NCBI GenBank assembly: GCA_016191085.1
Contig: JACPPJ010000076.1
Span: 1 to 41,453, forward strand
DNA length: 41,453 nucleotides
Direction of reading: 5' to 3'
Source of the DNA: Acidobacteriota bacterium
Lineage (GTDB): Bacteria > Acidobacteriota > Terriglobia > 2-12-FULL-54-10
In this document: piece by piece, positions 7,674-15,909 of the stretch
How positions within the stretch are numbered: position 1 is the stretch's first letter
Layout of the letters: the number at the start of each line of letters is the position of its first letter
The notes under the pieces: model-generated
Told to the model about the DNA's origin: nothing
The model's input: the letters and a program-made list of their open reading frames with translations, nothing else
Database searches by the model: none
Program-made: the position numbers and the translations under genes

Positions 7674-8041
7674 TGTCCTGGATGGAGCACCTCGACAAAC
7701 TGGGAGTGGGTGGCTCCTTGGTGGCGGCTGCTTGTTGCCTGGGGCTCCCTGCCGCGGTATCCATTCTCGGCGCGCTCGGATTGGGATTCCTGATTCACGA
7801 CGCGATCCTGCTGCCGCTGTTGCTGGTGTTCCTGGCGCTAACCCTTACGGGCCTCTGGTTAGGCTACAAAGTCCACCGGAAGATCGGAGCCCTGATGCTG
7901 GGTGGAATCAGCGCCGTGATCCTGTTTGTTTCTATCTTCGTCTACGCGCCGATCGCATACGTAGCTGTCGCTGGACTGCTGGCCGCTAGCGTCCTGAATG
8001 CGGTGCTGCGACGCAGATGCGCTCCCGGACGTAAAGTTTGA
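7673..8041 (+). CDS. MerC-like membrane mercury transport protein
   Basis: A 122-residue protein with about four transmembrane helices and a vicinal Cys pair in the first (AAACCLGLPAAVSILGALG), the pattern of MerC. A basic, Cys-containing C-terminus (RRRCAPGRKV) follows. It should provide a second inner-membrane route for Hg(II) to a cytoplasmic reductase. Its start overlaps the stop of the MerT-MerP gene by one base, so translation is coupled. Confidence 0.78.
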   Translation: MSWMEHLDKLGVGGSLVAAACCLGLPAAVSILGALGLGFLIHDAILLPLLLVFLALTLTGLWLGYKVHRKIGALMLGGISAVILFVSIFVYAPIAYVAVAGLLAASVLNAVLRRRCAPGRKV

Positions 8042-8062
8042 AATGAGAAAGCGAGGTATTTC

Positions 8063-8180
8063 GTGATGAGTTCGAGATTGCACTATACACTGCGAATTGA
8101 GGGGATGACTTGCGACGGTTGTGCGCGGCACGTCACAGAGGCATTGAAATCCGTCTCAGGAGTGGAGGAAGCTCGCGTGG
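8063..8180 (+). pseudogene. HMA-domain gene (MerP or MerA N-terminus) truncated at phage junction
   Basis: Starts at GTG 8063 or ATG 8066 after GAGG. It encodes about 39 residues of a heavy-metal-associated domain: YTLRIEGMTCDGCARHV, then SVSGVEEARV. The beta-alpha-beta fold then stops making sense. The rest of the open frame to 8332 is antisense to the phage hub gene and does not resemble any mer protein. After merT/P and merC the natural gene here would be merA (many mercuric reductases start with such a domain) or a separate merP. Either way it lacks most or all of its remainder, so mercury reduction would be lost unless another copy exists. Confidence 0.75.
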
Positions 8181-11100
8181 GACACTGGAAATCCGCCGAA
8201 GCCGAACCCCGCAAAGCCTCTCTCTACCGGCTCGGAACTGCCGTTCGAACCGTTTATCACCAGCGAGGCGTAAAGGATTCTCAGCCTGCCTGGGCGGAAG
8301 CGATGCACGAAGTATTGGCTCGAATCCGGTAGGTCGTGCGTGGGATGCTCGATGCTGTAAAGCGGCGGGAATTCGAAATGCAACGTGATCGGGGTGAGGA
8401 GATAGACTCCATCGCCAGTCACGGCAGCGCCTGCCGTGCTCAAGCGCTGTGCCCGGTCAATCTGAAGGACTGCGCTCGTTGGCGTGTCTCCCAAATCGCC
8501 AGGGCCGACAATCTTGATGACTTCCGTTTTGACGTTGACTTCATCGCCCACGCGAAGGCCAGAGACGTCCGCCACGGTCATGATTGTGTCAGTGTCGGTG
8601 AGATCGGCTGCGAGGCTTGTCGTACCCGGGCCGCTGCGGTCCGTTTCGCGGTCGGCGAGCACTGTCAGATCCCCGCTTCTGTAGTCCTCACCCTCTGCGA
8701 CTGATAACGAGAGCCGCAGATCGCCTCCGAGGTTCGCCGTCAGCACCCACTGCGCTGGTGCAGACGGCGGAAGCAGGAGGCCTTCGATAGGAATGGGACT
8801 TGCCGGTACGTCGGCAGGCTTGGGACCGACAACCAAGTCGTACATTGAATCCGTTGTGGTCCGGCCCTGGATATCAATGGAGAAGTCTTTGTTGAGCTTC
8901 CATCCGGTAACGCGGAATTCGCCCGATCCGTTTGGCATGTCATCATGCGTCATGGAGCAGACCATGCCCGGTTCCGTGTTGAGAGCAAGAACGGTCGTTT
9001 TGAACCCAATTTGACGAGCTGCCTTCCACTCGCCGGGATTGATGCCGCCGAGTTCCTCGCGAAGACGTGAAGTCACGATTCGCGCGGCCTGCGACTTGGA
9101 AGGCGTCCCGGAGAGATTCACGCTGCTCTTGAGTTGAAGAGGAGAGGTCGCGCCGCCAATCAACTTGGCATGGTCGATCTCGAAAAAGCTCAGCGAGTTG
9201 TTCGCAAATTGAAATTCCTCATCGGCAAAGTTCGCGGTCAGGTGATTGAAGGCGGGCTTCATCGGGCCGAGCGTGAGGCTGCCGAGCAAAATATTGCCGA
9301 TGGTGAAAGCTTCAATCACTGAAGAGTTCGCGCGGATGCCAAGCTTCAGCTTGCCGAACGCGAACGTGTAATAACCAAGGCAGTTCATTAGAATTTCTTG
9401 AATCCAGTCTCTCAATGGTTTTTCCTCCATAAGCGCGCCGCGAAATTTAAATTGCCTCTCGGTGCCGGTTCCGACAAGCTTTGTTACGGATTGATCACAG
9501 ACGGATGCGGCTGCAATCGCAGCATCCACATCGAAATACTGTTCGGCGGTTGTGGCACTAGCGAACCGAAGGCCGCGAGCTCGCAAGAGCATGTTCACCG
9601 CGACCCAGATTGGGTTCGTCAGTACTTGCATGCTGCGCGTACCAGGCGCGGTCCACACCCAGCCGCTCATGCCTTGCGATACGACGGCCTGCATCTGGTG
9701 GTCGCCAGGTTTCGATAACTGAAGACCTTTGGCATCGGATCGACGTATCACGATGAACGCGAGGCCGGCAGCGAAGTTGTCCTTGTACGTGCTTGCGCCG
9801 GAATAGACCTTGCGCCAGTCGCCTCCGGTTTGATCGCCGGCCTGATCCAGCGAAAAGAAGTCGGTATCGCCCGTGGGATCGGTGCCCAAGTACATACGCA
9901 GGCCGTTCGGTCCGGGATAGCCGTGATTAAATTGACCGTCGAGCTTGTGGCCGATCTGGTTTCCGAAATCGTCAGTTCCGCCCTGCAGAGCATAGGCTCC
10001 GAGGGGTCCCTCGCCGACGATGCCCATCGCCTCGTAAAAATCACTCTCATCGCGGCCCGCCGCTATCTTGCAGTTCACTGGCATGGCGCTGTCGGTGTAG
10101 ATTTCCGGGACGACCTCGTCGTAGAGGGATTCCGATACCAGTGACAAGCTGGTGATGGAAGATCGGCCGAAGCCCCAGGTTCCGGTGGAATTGTCTTTGA
10201 CGCGGACACCCTGGGGTTCAGCGAGCACGCCCCCGAAATACCGCTTCATCCCGTGCGCCAGGCAACCGTTCGCGGCATCGTAGGACTTGTCGCATGTGGA
10301 TGGATTGGCCGAGGGGAAATGCGTGTAGTCCATCCCAGTGCTCTGGGTCGCGAACGGGCATCCGAGGCCGTCGTTAAAGTCTTTCCAGCACTGGCGCGAA
10401 ATGCGGCGGGTGGGGTACGGCAGGTTGAGTTCGTAGAGACCGTCTGCTGCAGTTACCTGAAACTCGGGACTCGAGTCTGACAGCGCCCAGTCAACGATCT
10501 CGCCTTTCCACAAATCGAGTTTGATTCCAGTGCTGACATGAAACAGGCTGAATTCAATTGCAGCGCGGAATAGGTCCACATCGTTCGCGAGATACCGCAT
10601 CACGCGATCGGCATTGCCGAAGGTGAACCGCGCCTCATCCGCCTCATTGCCAATCGACTGCGAGATGCCATCGAAGTCGAGCAGACGCGCCTGGTATAGC
10701 TGCGTTCCGACGACGCAGCGCCGGTCCGAGACAAAGATGGCCGGGTAATTTGCTTCCTTCGGCTGGATTCTTACGAGTGGGATGACTTGCTGGACCTGCG
10801 AGAGCAAAGCGTCCTTAAGCGCCTGCGGCGGGAAACGTGTGACAGTCTGATTCAGCGTGTAGGTCGGTGAACCGGCAGGGACCTCGATCAGTGTCACGCC
10901 GAGAGAACAGACCGCATCGGACAGCATCTCCCACGTCAGCGGCTCATTGGAAAAGCGGCAGGTAAAGGGAGTCGTCCCATTGCCGTCATCGTTTGGAGCG
11001 TTATAGGTGAAGGCGCCATATGCACCGTAGTGGTTCTCCCAGAAATCGCGTAGCGCAACTCGATCTGGTTCTCGCAGATATGACTTTCGAACCGTGAACC

Positions 11101-11275
11101 GCTTGGCTCCGTTGCCGAGCAAGAATCGTTGTTCGATCTTCGCGTTGGCGCTGCCGAACTGGTGGACGATGAGTTCCCGGCGGTCCGCGCGCCCATGCGG
11201 ATAATCCGGGATAATCGGAAAGACGCCCGAGGGCACGATTTCCGGGACTTCGACGTTACCGATGTAATCAGGCAT
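8156..11275 (-). CDS. Phage baseplate hub/tail tip protein (gpL/gpJ-like), 3' end cut
   Basis: A 1039-residue virion protein. Residues about 30-110 resemble a distal-tail-type domain (LLGNGAKRFTVRK, RDFWENHYG). Residues 290-345 hold four Cys (296, 306, 328, 338) in CWKDFNDGLGCPF and NGCLAHG context, like the Fe-S-binding domain of lambda gpL. The remainder, beta-rich and repetitive, resembles a central hub with an IQGRTTTDSMYDL stretch typical of gpJ-like proteins. The last residues are encoded by the antisense of the mer HMA gene, so the natural C-terminus is missing or replaced from about 8180 on. It is the last gene of the late operon, 6 bases after its upstream neighbour. Confidence 0.7.
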   Translation of the reverse strand: MPDYIGNVEVPEIVPSGVFPIIPDYPHGRADRRELIVHQFGSANAKIEQRFLLGNGAKRFTVRKSYLREPDRVALRDFWENHYGAYGAFTYNAPNDDGNGTTPFTCRFSNEPLTWEMLSDAVCSLGVTLIEVPAGSPTYTLNQTVTRFPPQALKDALLSQVQQVIPLVRIQPKEANYPAIFVSDRRCVVGTQLYQARLLDFDGISQSIGNEADEARFTFGNADRVMRYLANDVDLFRAAIEFSLFHVSTGIKLDLWKGEIVDWALSDSSPEFQVTAADGLYELNLPYPTRRISRQCWKDFNDGLGCPFATQSTGMDYTHFPSANPSTCDKSYDAANGCLAHGMKRYFGGVLAEPQGVRVKDNSTGTWGFGRSSITSLSLVSESLYDEVVPEIYTDSAMPVNCKIAAGRDESDFYEAMGIVGEGPLGAYALQGGTDDFGNQIGHKLDGQFNHGYPGPNGLRMYLGTDPTGDTDFFSLDQAGDQTGGDWRKVYSGASTYKDNFAAGLAFIVIRRSDAKGLQLSKPGDHQMQAVVSQGMSGWVWTAPGTRSMQVLTNPIWVAVNMLLRARGLRFASATTAEQYFDVDAAIAAASVCDQSVTKLVGTGTERQFKFRGALMEEKPLRDWIQEILMNCLGYYTFAFGKLKLGIRANSSVIEAFTIGNILLGSLTLGPMKPAFNHLTANFADEEFQFANNSLSFFEIDHAKLIGGATSPLQLKSSVNLSGTPSKSQAARIVTSRLREELGGINPGEWKAARQIGFKTTVLALNTEPGMVCSMTHDDMPNGSGEFRVTGWKLNKDFSIDIQGRTTTDSMYDLVVGPKPADVPASPIPIEGLLLPPSAPAQWVLTANLGGDLRLSLSVAEGEDYRSGDLTVLADRETDRSGPGTTSLAADLTDTDTIMTVADVSGLRVGDEVNVKTEVIKIVGPGDLGDTPTSAVLQIDRAQRLSTAGAAVTGDGVYLLTPITLHFEFPPLYSIEHPTHDLPDSSQYFVHRFRPGRLRILYASLVINGSNGSSEPVERGFAGFGFGGFPVSHASFLHS

Positions 11276-11281
11276 TTCGAA

Positions 11282-11494
11282 TTAACTGTTGCGGGAGAGG
11301 AGCTTTTCGCGGAGTGCGTAGAGATAACAGCACTGGTCAATCGCTTCGGCTATGGCATCGTCGAGGAGCGTCAAATCCGACAGATCGCCCAAATAGCCGG
11401 AGTGCTCCGCCACGCCTGCGCGGTACTTTCTGTCTACGCGACGCCGGAACTCCCGCTTGATCCTTCTGAGTTGACGCTCTTGCTGTTTCGTCAT
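11282..11494 (-). CDS. Small phage protein of unknown function
   Basis: A 70-residue basic-to-acidic helical protein starting TKQQERQLRRIKREFRR, with two Cys in DQCCYLYALREKLL. The ATG at 11494 overlaps the upstream stop as TGATG, which identifies it as the real start; the longer open frame upstream is His/Arg-rich out-of-frame sequence. It lies between the fibre-adaptor-like protein and the hub, so it is probably a small tip or assembly factor. I do not recognise the family with confidence. Confidence 0.6.
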   Translation of the reverse strand: MTKQQERQLRRIKREFRRRVDRKYRAGVAEHSGYLGDLSDLTLLDDAIAEAIDQCCYLYALREKLLSRNS

Positions 11495-11763
11495 CAGCGG
11501 TCCTGGACACGGATGGTGATGGAGCGCTCGTCGGTGCGGCCGGCAGCGGTGGTGATGCGGTTCGTGACGGTATAGCTTTGCCCAGCGGTGCCGCCCGAGA
11601 GCCAGATAGTGGCTTTTGTAGTGGTGTTGCTCGCGTTGACTTGGGTCAAGCCGGCTGGAACTGTCCACTCGCTCGTCTGGATGGTGTCGCCGGAGAGCCA
11701 CCTGGTCCAGTCGACCGCGTAATCGAGCGTGGCTTCGGGATCTTTCGTGAACTGCTGGCTCAT
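11494..11763 (-). CDS. Phage fibre-tail adaptor-like protein
   Basis: An 89-residue beta-sandwich protein (LDYAVDWTRWLSGDTI, TATIWLSGGTAGQSYTVTNRI, ERSITIRV). This pattern matches small Ig-like phage proteins annotated as fibre-tail adaptors. The repeated aromatic and Gly/Thr pattern is typical of domains that join fibres to the tail tip. Its start overlaps the stop of the upstream repeat-rich gene by four bases. The location beside fibre-type genes supports the role; the family assignment is from memory. Confidence 0.65.
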   Translation of the reverse strand: MSQQFTKDPEATLDYAVDWTRWLSGDTIQTSEWTVPAGLTQVNASNTTTKATIWLSGGTAGQSYTVTNRITTAAGRTDERSITIRVQDR

Positions 11764-12527
11764 CGTTTTATGCTGCGGTCTTCGCCGGGCACCTGGAAGG
11801 TGCGGTTCTCCAGGACTGGTGCAATAACTCGCCGCTCAGCCGGTACGCTGAAGGTCCGCGAAAGAGGAGTGCTGCTGAGAGTTGTTAGCCAGGAAACCAG
11901 GTTGGAGAGACCGGCGGTAATTCCCGCGAGCGCGCCTCGCAAACTGAGCAGTCCGAAATTTGCGGCGTTCCCGACCGAACTTCCGAGAAGAGTCCCGACA
12001 TTGCGCAGAAATGCAATGAGCGATCCGGTTCCGGCGCTGACGCCAGCGAGCACGCGTTGAACCGCCAAGTTGCCCACAAGGGTAGCGGCTGTCGGCACTG
12101 CCCCGACCAGCGCCCTAATAGCATTTGCTGCAGCAGATGCAGCGGCGACACCGAAGGTGTTTGCCGAAAGCATGCGGCGGACGACCACAAGAGCGGCGGC
12201 AGAAGAGGCACCTACGAACTCGCCTGCGAGCCGCTGGACCACTGCCAGGCCAGCCGCCGCGCTCGAGGCAGCTTGCGTTATCGCAGAAAGCAGCCGTGTG
12301 ACGCTGAGCACGCCGGTTAATGACCCAAGCGACGACGTGACTCCGGCAAGTCGGCTGTAAATCGCGAGAGAGGAGACGGCGGACGATTGCCCGAGCGCGG
12401 CCGACGAGATCCGCTCGAATAAACCGAGAAGACCTGAACCGATTCCGGTTCCTGCTGAGGTCCCGGCCAAATCATGAATAGCGCCGCCGGAAGACGCCTC
12501 GAAGGTATCGTGCAGGATGCGCGACAT
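11760..12527 (-). CDS. Ala/Ser/Leu-rich repeat protein, putative tail fibre component
   Basis: A 255-residue protein without Cys or Trp-rich core. From about residue 32 to 215 it consists of nine imperfect units of 19-21 residues, each opening with hydrophobic residues and a basic residue (YSRLAG, VTRLLS, VQRLAG, VRRMLS, VQRVLAG, LRGALAG) followed by small residues. The C-terminus holds two copies of RTFxVPxExR, a motif common at the end of phage tail proteins. The repeats suggest a long fibrous or coiled rod. It sits among tail fibre genes and overlaps the next gene by four bases. Function not recognised. Confidence 0.65.
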   Translation of the reverse strand: MSRILHDTFEASSGGAIHDLAGTSAGTGIGSGLLGLFERISSAALGQSSAVSSLAIYSRLAGVTSSLGSLTGVLSVTRLLSAITQAASSAAAGLAVVQRLAGEFVGASSAAALVVVRRMLSANTFGVAAASAAANAIRALVGAVPTAATLVGNLAVQRVLAGVSAGTGSLIAFLRNVGTLLGSSVGNAANFGLLSLRGALAGITAGLSNLVSWLTTLSSTPLSRTFSVPAERRVIAPVLENRTFQVPGEDRSIKR

Positions 12528-12530
12528 GCG

Positions 12531-13055
12531 TTACACATTGACCAGCACGAATCGATCCCCAGCACTGGGCGGTGCTGTGAATTCCGACCCGACGCTGATA
12601 CTCTTTGTCGTGCCGGCGTAGCCAGTTACCTTCTTGACCTGCCCTTCGAGCGCGCCGGACGTGAACACCACTAGGCAATCCTTCCAGAACTCATCAACGC
12701 CTGATGCGAGGTCGGTTTTGAAATTGGTTGTGCTGTTGCCGGCATCGGTCTGGACCGTTCCGCTGGGGCGACCGTCGGTCCCGATCTGGATGTCCACGGG
12801 ATCAATCACACCGCTCTTTTCAATCTTCACGTGCACCCAACCGGCATCCATTTCTGCGGCAGTCAAAGTGAACTGGTAGCGGCCGGAGGTTCCGATTTCG
12901 CTCACGGCTCCCGCGATATCCGCGAAACCGGCGCCGTCTTTGGAGATCTGGACGCCGCCGGAACCGAACACTACTCCCGACCGACGCTCCGGCCTGTGGG
13001 TCGCGTCAATGGCGGCAAAGGAAACGATCAGAGCTTGGGCTCGCCTAACTGACAT
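12531..13055 (-). CDS. Phage structural protein, putative tail fibre/decoration
   Basis: A 174-residue beta-rich protein. The N-terminal half (VFGSGGVQISKDGAGFADI, SGRYQFTLTAAEMDAGWVHV) resembles jelly-roll or Ig-like pieces seen in phage fibres. The C-terminal half (FWKDCLVVFTSGALEGQVKKVTGY, PPSAGDRFVLVNV) resembles small domains repeated in tail proteins. It overlaps the upstream gene by 11 bases. There is no enzymatic motif. It may bind fibre or host surface, judged only from position and composition. Confidence 0.65.
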   Translation of the reverse strand: MSVRRAQALIVSFAAIDATHRPERRSGVVFGSGGVQISKDGAGFADIAGAVSEIGTSGRYQFTLTAAEMDAGWVHVKIEKSGVIDPVDIQIGTDGRPSGTVQTDAGNSTTNFKTDLASGVDEFWKDCLVVFTSGALEGQVKKVTGYAGTTKSISVGSEFTAPPSAGDRFVLVNV

Positions 13056-14310
13056 AGATCGTCTCCGAGCGGGAAAGCTCGCGCGCTGATTCCAGGCTGA
13101 ATGTGATGCCCGCCTCGAACAGCCCCCATGCCGAACCGTTTTTCAGTACCAGCGCGGCGCCTTCGCCCTCCCGGATTCGAAACGGCTCGACCAGCGCGGA
13201 GGAGTTCCCGTACACGGCTGCCAATGCCGGCGTGCGCATGGAAAGCGGCAGGATTCCGTAGCCCGCGAACTGCGGGCCGGTCCCGACCACCGGCGGTTGC
13301 AACCGGCGGATGTTATTCACGATGGCTGCGCCGCGGGAAATACCTAGCGGACGGATCAAGGCATCCTCCTGCACAACAATCCCGGCTGGCAGCGCCGGGT
13401 AAGCCGAATCTGCAGGAGTCGCTATTAGGTCGTCTCCGCCTTCCAGACCCTCGATGAACTCAAGCGTGTAAACCGGCATCTCTAAAGCGTCCCGAATTTC
13501 CTGAACCGTGATACCTATCACCTCGAGCACCAACCCGCTGCCCACGCCATTAAACAGCGCGAAGAAGGGATATGCGCCGGACTCGTTCCCAGCTCCGGCA
13601 CCGGAAGACAGTGTGCGTGAGGCCATGTAACCATTGCCAGCTTGCGTGCGGAACGTGATCGTTATGGCTACGGGGCGATTCACCGTGTAATCCGAAGCGC
13701 CACCGAGCGTCGCGACCGATATACCTTCGCCTTCCCGGAGGATGACTCGCTGGCAGCGGGACTCGGCATAACCCGCAATGATTGCTGCGGCCCCGTTCCA
13801 GGCAGATGCTGCTGAGTTCCGGCTCGCCAGCGATACCGGAAACGGCATGGAGCGGGTCCAGAGCGGCGATTCCGGTTTCCAGAAGATGGTGTCGCCGATG
13901 GTGAAGCCGCCCGGATTGATGCAGGCTAGAACCTGAGGCGGAAGGTCAGGATTGGCGGTGTCCAGCTTGCGGAACGCGATGGGCTCGCCACCACTGAGGT
14001 CTGTCAGCCTGGCAAGACGGAACGTCGGCGGCGCTATTGTGGTTCCCTGGGTGCTGCCTTTGCCCATCAAGGGCAGCAGGCGGATCTCATCGATCCTGAC
14101 GACAGCGTCCGAGCCGCGCTCGTTGAAAATTGCTAACACCGCGCGGTGGTTGGGAGTATAAGTAAACGGGACTGCGGTTCCGCCAGTGCTGAGCCCCGTG
14201 AAGGGCAGCCAGGCTGCACCATCATTATTAATGATGCTCTCGGCGGCGGGCGCGCACAGATGCCTGCCGTCGAGGTGAGTGACGGCGTAATAGGAACGTC
14301 GGCCATTCAT
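13045..14310 (-). CDS. Phage tail-region structural protein, unknown role
   Basis: A 421-residue beta-rich protein with no catalytic motif that I can see. Two related stretches occur: a REGEGISVATLGG unit followed by RPVAITITFRT, and an IREGEGAALVLKNG unit followed by AGITFSLES, suggesting internal duplication of a beta domain of about 190 residues. It lies between small structural proteins in the fibre cluster and is separated by 2 bases from the upstream gene. A fibre shaft or receptor-binding subunit is plausible but not shown. Confidence 0.65.
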   Translation of the reverse strand: MNGRRSYYAVTHLDGRHLCAPAAESIINNDGAAWLPFTGLSTGGTAVPFTYTPNHRAVLAIFNERGSDAVVRIDEIRLLPLMGKGSTQGTTIAPPTFRLARLTDLSGGEPIAFRKLDTANPDLPPQVLACINPGGFTIGDTIFWKPESPLWTRSMPFPVSLASRNSAASAWNGAAAIIAGYAESRCQRVILREGEGISVATLGGASDYTVNRPVAITITFRTQAGNGYMASRTLSSGAGAGNESGAYPFFALFNGVGSGLVLEVIGITVQEIRDALEMPVYTLEFIEGLEGGDDLIATPADSAYPALPAGIVVQEDALIRPLGISRGAAIVNNIRRLQPPVVGTGPQFAGYGILPLSMRTPALAAVYGNSSALVEPFRIREGEGAALVLKNGSAWGLFEAGITFSLESARELSRSETIYVS

Positions 14311-14312
14311 GA

Positions 14313-14831
14313 CTACGCCGCTTCATCCGTGAACTCGATCCAGACATCCACAAGCCCTGCTGCGCCGACGGTATTGAAAAGGCAGAGCATTTCGTTTTGG
14401 CGGATGGTGAGGGGTTGGACATTGGCATCGCCGTAGCCTGCATCCCAGAGCACGTTCAGCGGCACCAGGCATTCGAGTTCATCCACCGTCGCTCCTGAAA
14501 CGGCTGGTTCGTCGCTCGACCACAAATATCGCCTGAGCAGCTCGGAGGTGCCCGCAGGCGTGCCTCCAGTTCCGACGGTTACAGTTTGAAGGGCGCTGTT
14601 GGTGGAATCGTGAGCAATGGCGGGCACATTGGTCTGGCCTGTTAGACCAGCGGCCGAGTAACGCCGGATCTCGCCGAGGCACACGACACCCGTAACTGCC
14701 ACAGTCTGGTTATTGAGAAAGCCCATTCGCCGAATACGGAGCACTCTTGCGCCGCCGTTCAGGATCGCCAGCATGTTCTTTCCGGCGGCAAAGCTGATGC
14801 CTTGAGCATAAACAGTCCAGGTGTTCGCCAT
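14313..14831 (-). CDS. Phage structural protein, unknown role
   Basis: A 172-residue beta-rich protein starting ANTWTVYAQGISFAAGKNM and ending VDVWIEFTDEAA. It has alternating hydrophobic strands and Gly/Thr turns and no membrane or enzyme signature. It is followed 2 bases later by the 421-residue structural gene and preceded 4 bases earlier by a fibre-type gene, so it is translated as part of the same cluster. It may be a trimeric fibre or decoration subunit; I do not recognise its family. Confidence 0.65.
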   Translation of the reverse strand: MANTWTVYAQGISFAAGKNMLAILNGGARVLRIRRMGFLNNQTVAVTGVVCLGEIRRYSAAGLTGQTNVPAIAHDSTNSALQTVTVGTGGTPAGTSELLRRYLWSSDEPAVSGATVDELECLVPLNVLWDAGYGDANVQPLTIRQNEMLCLFNTVGAAGLVDVWIEFTDEAA

Positions 14832-14835
14832 CCGA

Positions 14836-15237
14836 TTAATCCTCCTTCACAACGAGTGCGCCGATTGCAAACTGCGCCGAATCGCCGTTCTGCACCGTTT
14901 TAGCGGTGGTCAGGTTGTCCCAATAAAGAAGCGTGCCGTTCGCGGCTGCATCCCAAATTCCGAAAGCTACGGCCTGCAGCCAGTCGGCGGTTGCGGGCCC
15001 GAAGGTAATCAGGTTCGTGTTGCTCACCTTCCGAACATTGCCCGCATCGGCCGCTGGCGCACCGAACGTCACCTGCTGGCGAGCGTACCCGTTGCCGGCG
15101 AGTTCGGTGCCCGATGCGCCGTCATTAGCGGGCGCGGCCGAGAACAACCCGACATAGACTCCAGCGGGAGCGATGATGTTCGTTCCTCGCAGTACGTTCA
15201 AAACAGCGTCGGTATGTGCTTGCGATTTTCCAGGCAT
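14836..15237 (-). CDS. Phage tail fibre-type protein
   Basis: A 133-residue protein with a recognisable layout: a short helix (AHTDAVLNVLRGT), then YVGLFSAAPANDGASGTELAGNGYARQQV, a stretch shared by many small phage fibre or decoration proteins, and a C-terminal beta domain (ATADWLQAVAFGIWDAA, LLYWDNLT). No catalytic residues are apparent. It begins the run of fibre-type genes after the lysis genes. The family call rests on the GLFSAAP...ELAGNGYARQ pattern, which I have seen in phage fibre annotations. Confidence 0.72.
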   Translation of the reverse strand: MPGKSQAHTDAVLNVLRGTNIIAPAGVYVGLFSAAPANDGASGTELAGNGYARQQVTFGAPAADAGNVRKVSNTNLITFGPATADWLQAVAFGIWDAAANGTLLYWDNLTTAKTVQNGDSAQFAIGALVVKED

Positions 15238-15255
15238 AGATTCCTCTGTTGCGAT

Positions 15256-15909
15256 TTACGGGCCCACCCGAACCGTGGGGCGGGGGATCATCAGTTCGAG
15301 CAGCCGAATCCAGAAGCTGCGCGCTTTCGGATTTAGAATCTCGCGCACGCGCTCTGCACTGTCCGCGGCGGCCGCCGACATACGCCCCAGGTTGGCTGAG
15401 GATTGCGCGAGCTTGGCTGAGATCTCCGTAACAGCGGGATCTTTGAGCCTCCCATTGAGCGCACTGAAGACAGCAGTTCCCTGCTTCAATAGCTGCTGGG
15501 AAGAGCCGCCTACAGAATCGATCTCACGGGCGAGAGCAACGCTGGCCGCGCCAACTTGCTGGATCGCGTCCGTTCCGGCATTTGCAGCGTGCTGTAATTC
15601 ACCGACTAAATCATCCAGCCGCCGGTGCGATTCCGCCAACCGCGCGTCTTCATTTCGGATTGCCTGCTCGGCAGAGCCGATAGCCTTGCCCAGCCGGTTT
15701 GCGTCACGGACGACCATCTTGGATAAAGCACGGTAATAGATGCGCTGCTCAGCCATGGCTGATCTTCCGATGCGCAACGCGTCCTCTGTAACGACGAGCG
15801 TGTCCTCGAACCGGCTCAGAACGGAAATCAGCTTCCAGCCGACGATTCCCACGGCTGCCGCGAGAAGGGCAAACAGCAGTGCCAGCATGCAATCCCGCGC
15901 TCGCGTCAT
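15256..15909 (-). CDS. Membrane-anchored coiled-coil protein, possible lysis accessory
   Basis: A 217-residue protein with one N-terminal transmembrane helix (LALLFALLAAAVGIVGWKLI), then a long region rich in Ala, Glu, Gln and Arg with heptad-like spacing to about residue 190. Topology is probably N-in with the coiled coil in the periplasm, resembling an inner-membrane spanin in outline but longer. Its ATG overlaps the endolysin stop as ATGA, which supports a lysis role. An alternative is a tail or membrane-piercing accessory. No lipoprotein partner is seen. Confidence 0.6.
   Translation of the reverse strand: MTRARDCMLALLFALLAAAVGIVGWKLISVLSRFEDTLVVTEDALRIGRSAMAEQRIYYRALSKMVVRDANRLGKAIGSAEQAIRNEDARLAESHRRLDDLVGELQHAANAGTDAIQQVGAASVALAREIDSVGGSSQQLLKQGTAVFSALNGRLKDPAVTEISAKLAQSSANLGRMSAAAADSAERVREILNPKARSFWIRLLELMIPRPTVRVGP

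Noticed and set aside
8181..8332. Continuation of the HMA gene to a stop at 8332
   Set aside because: Sequence after the HMA beta strand is antisense to the phage hub gene and unlike any mer protein, so it is chance reading through the junction.
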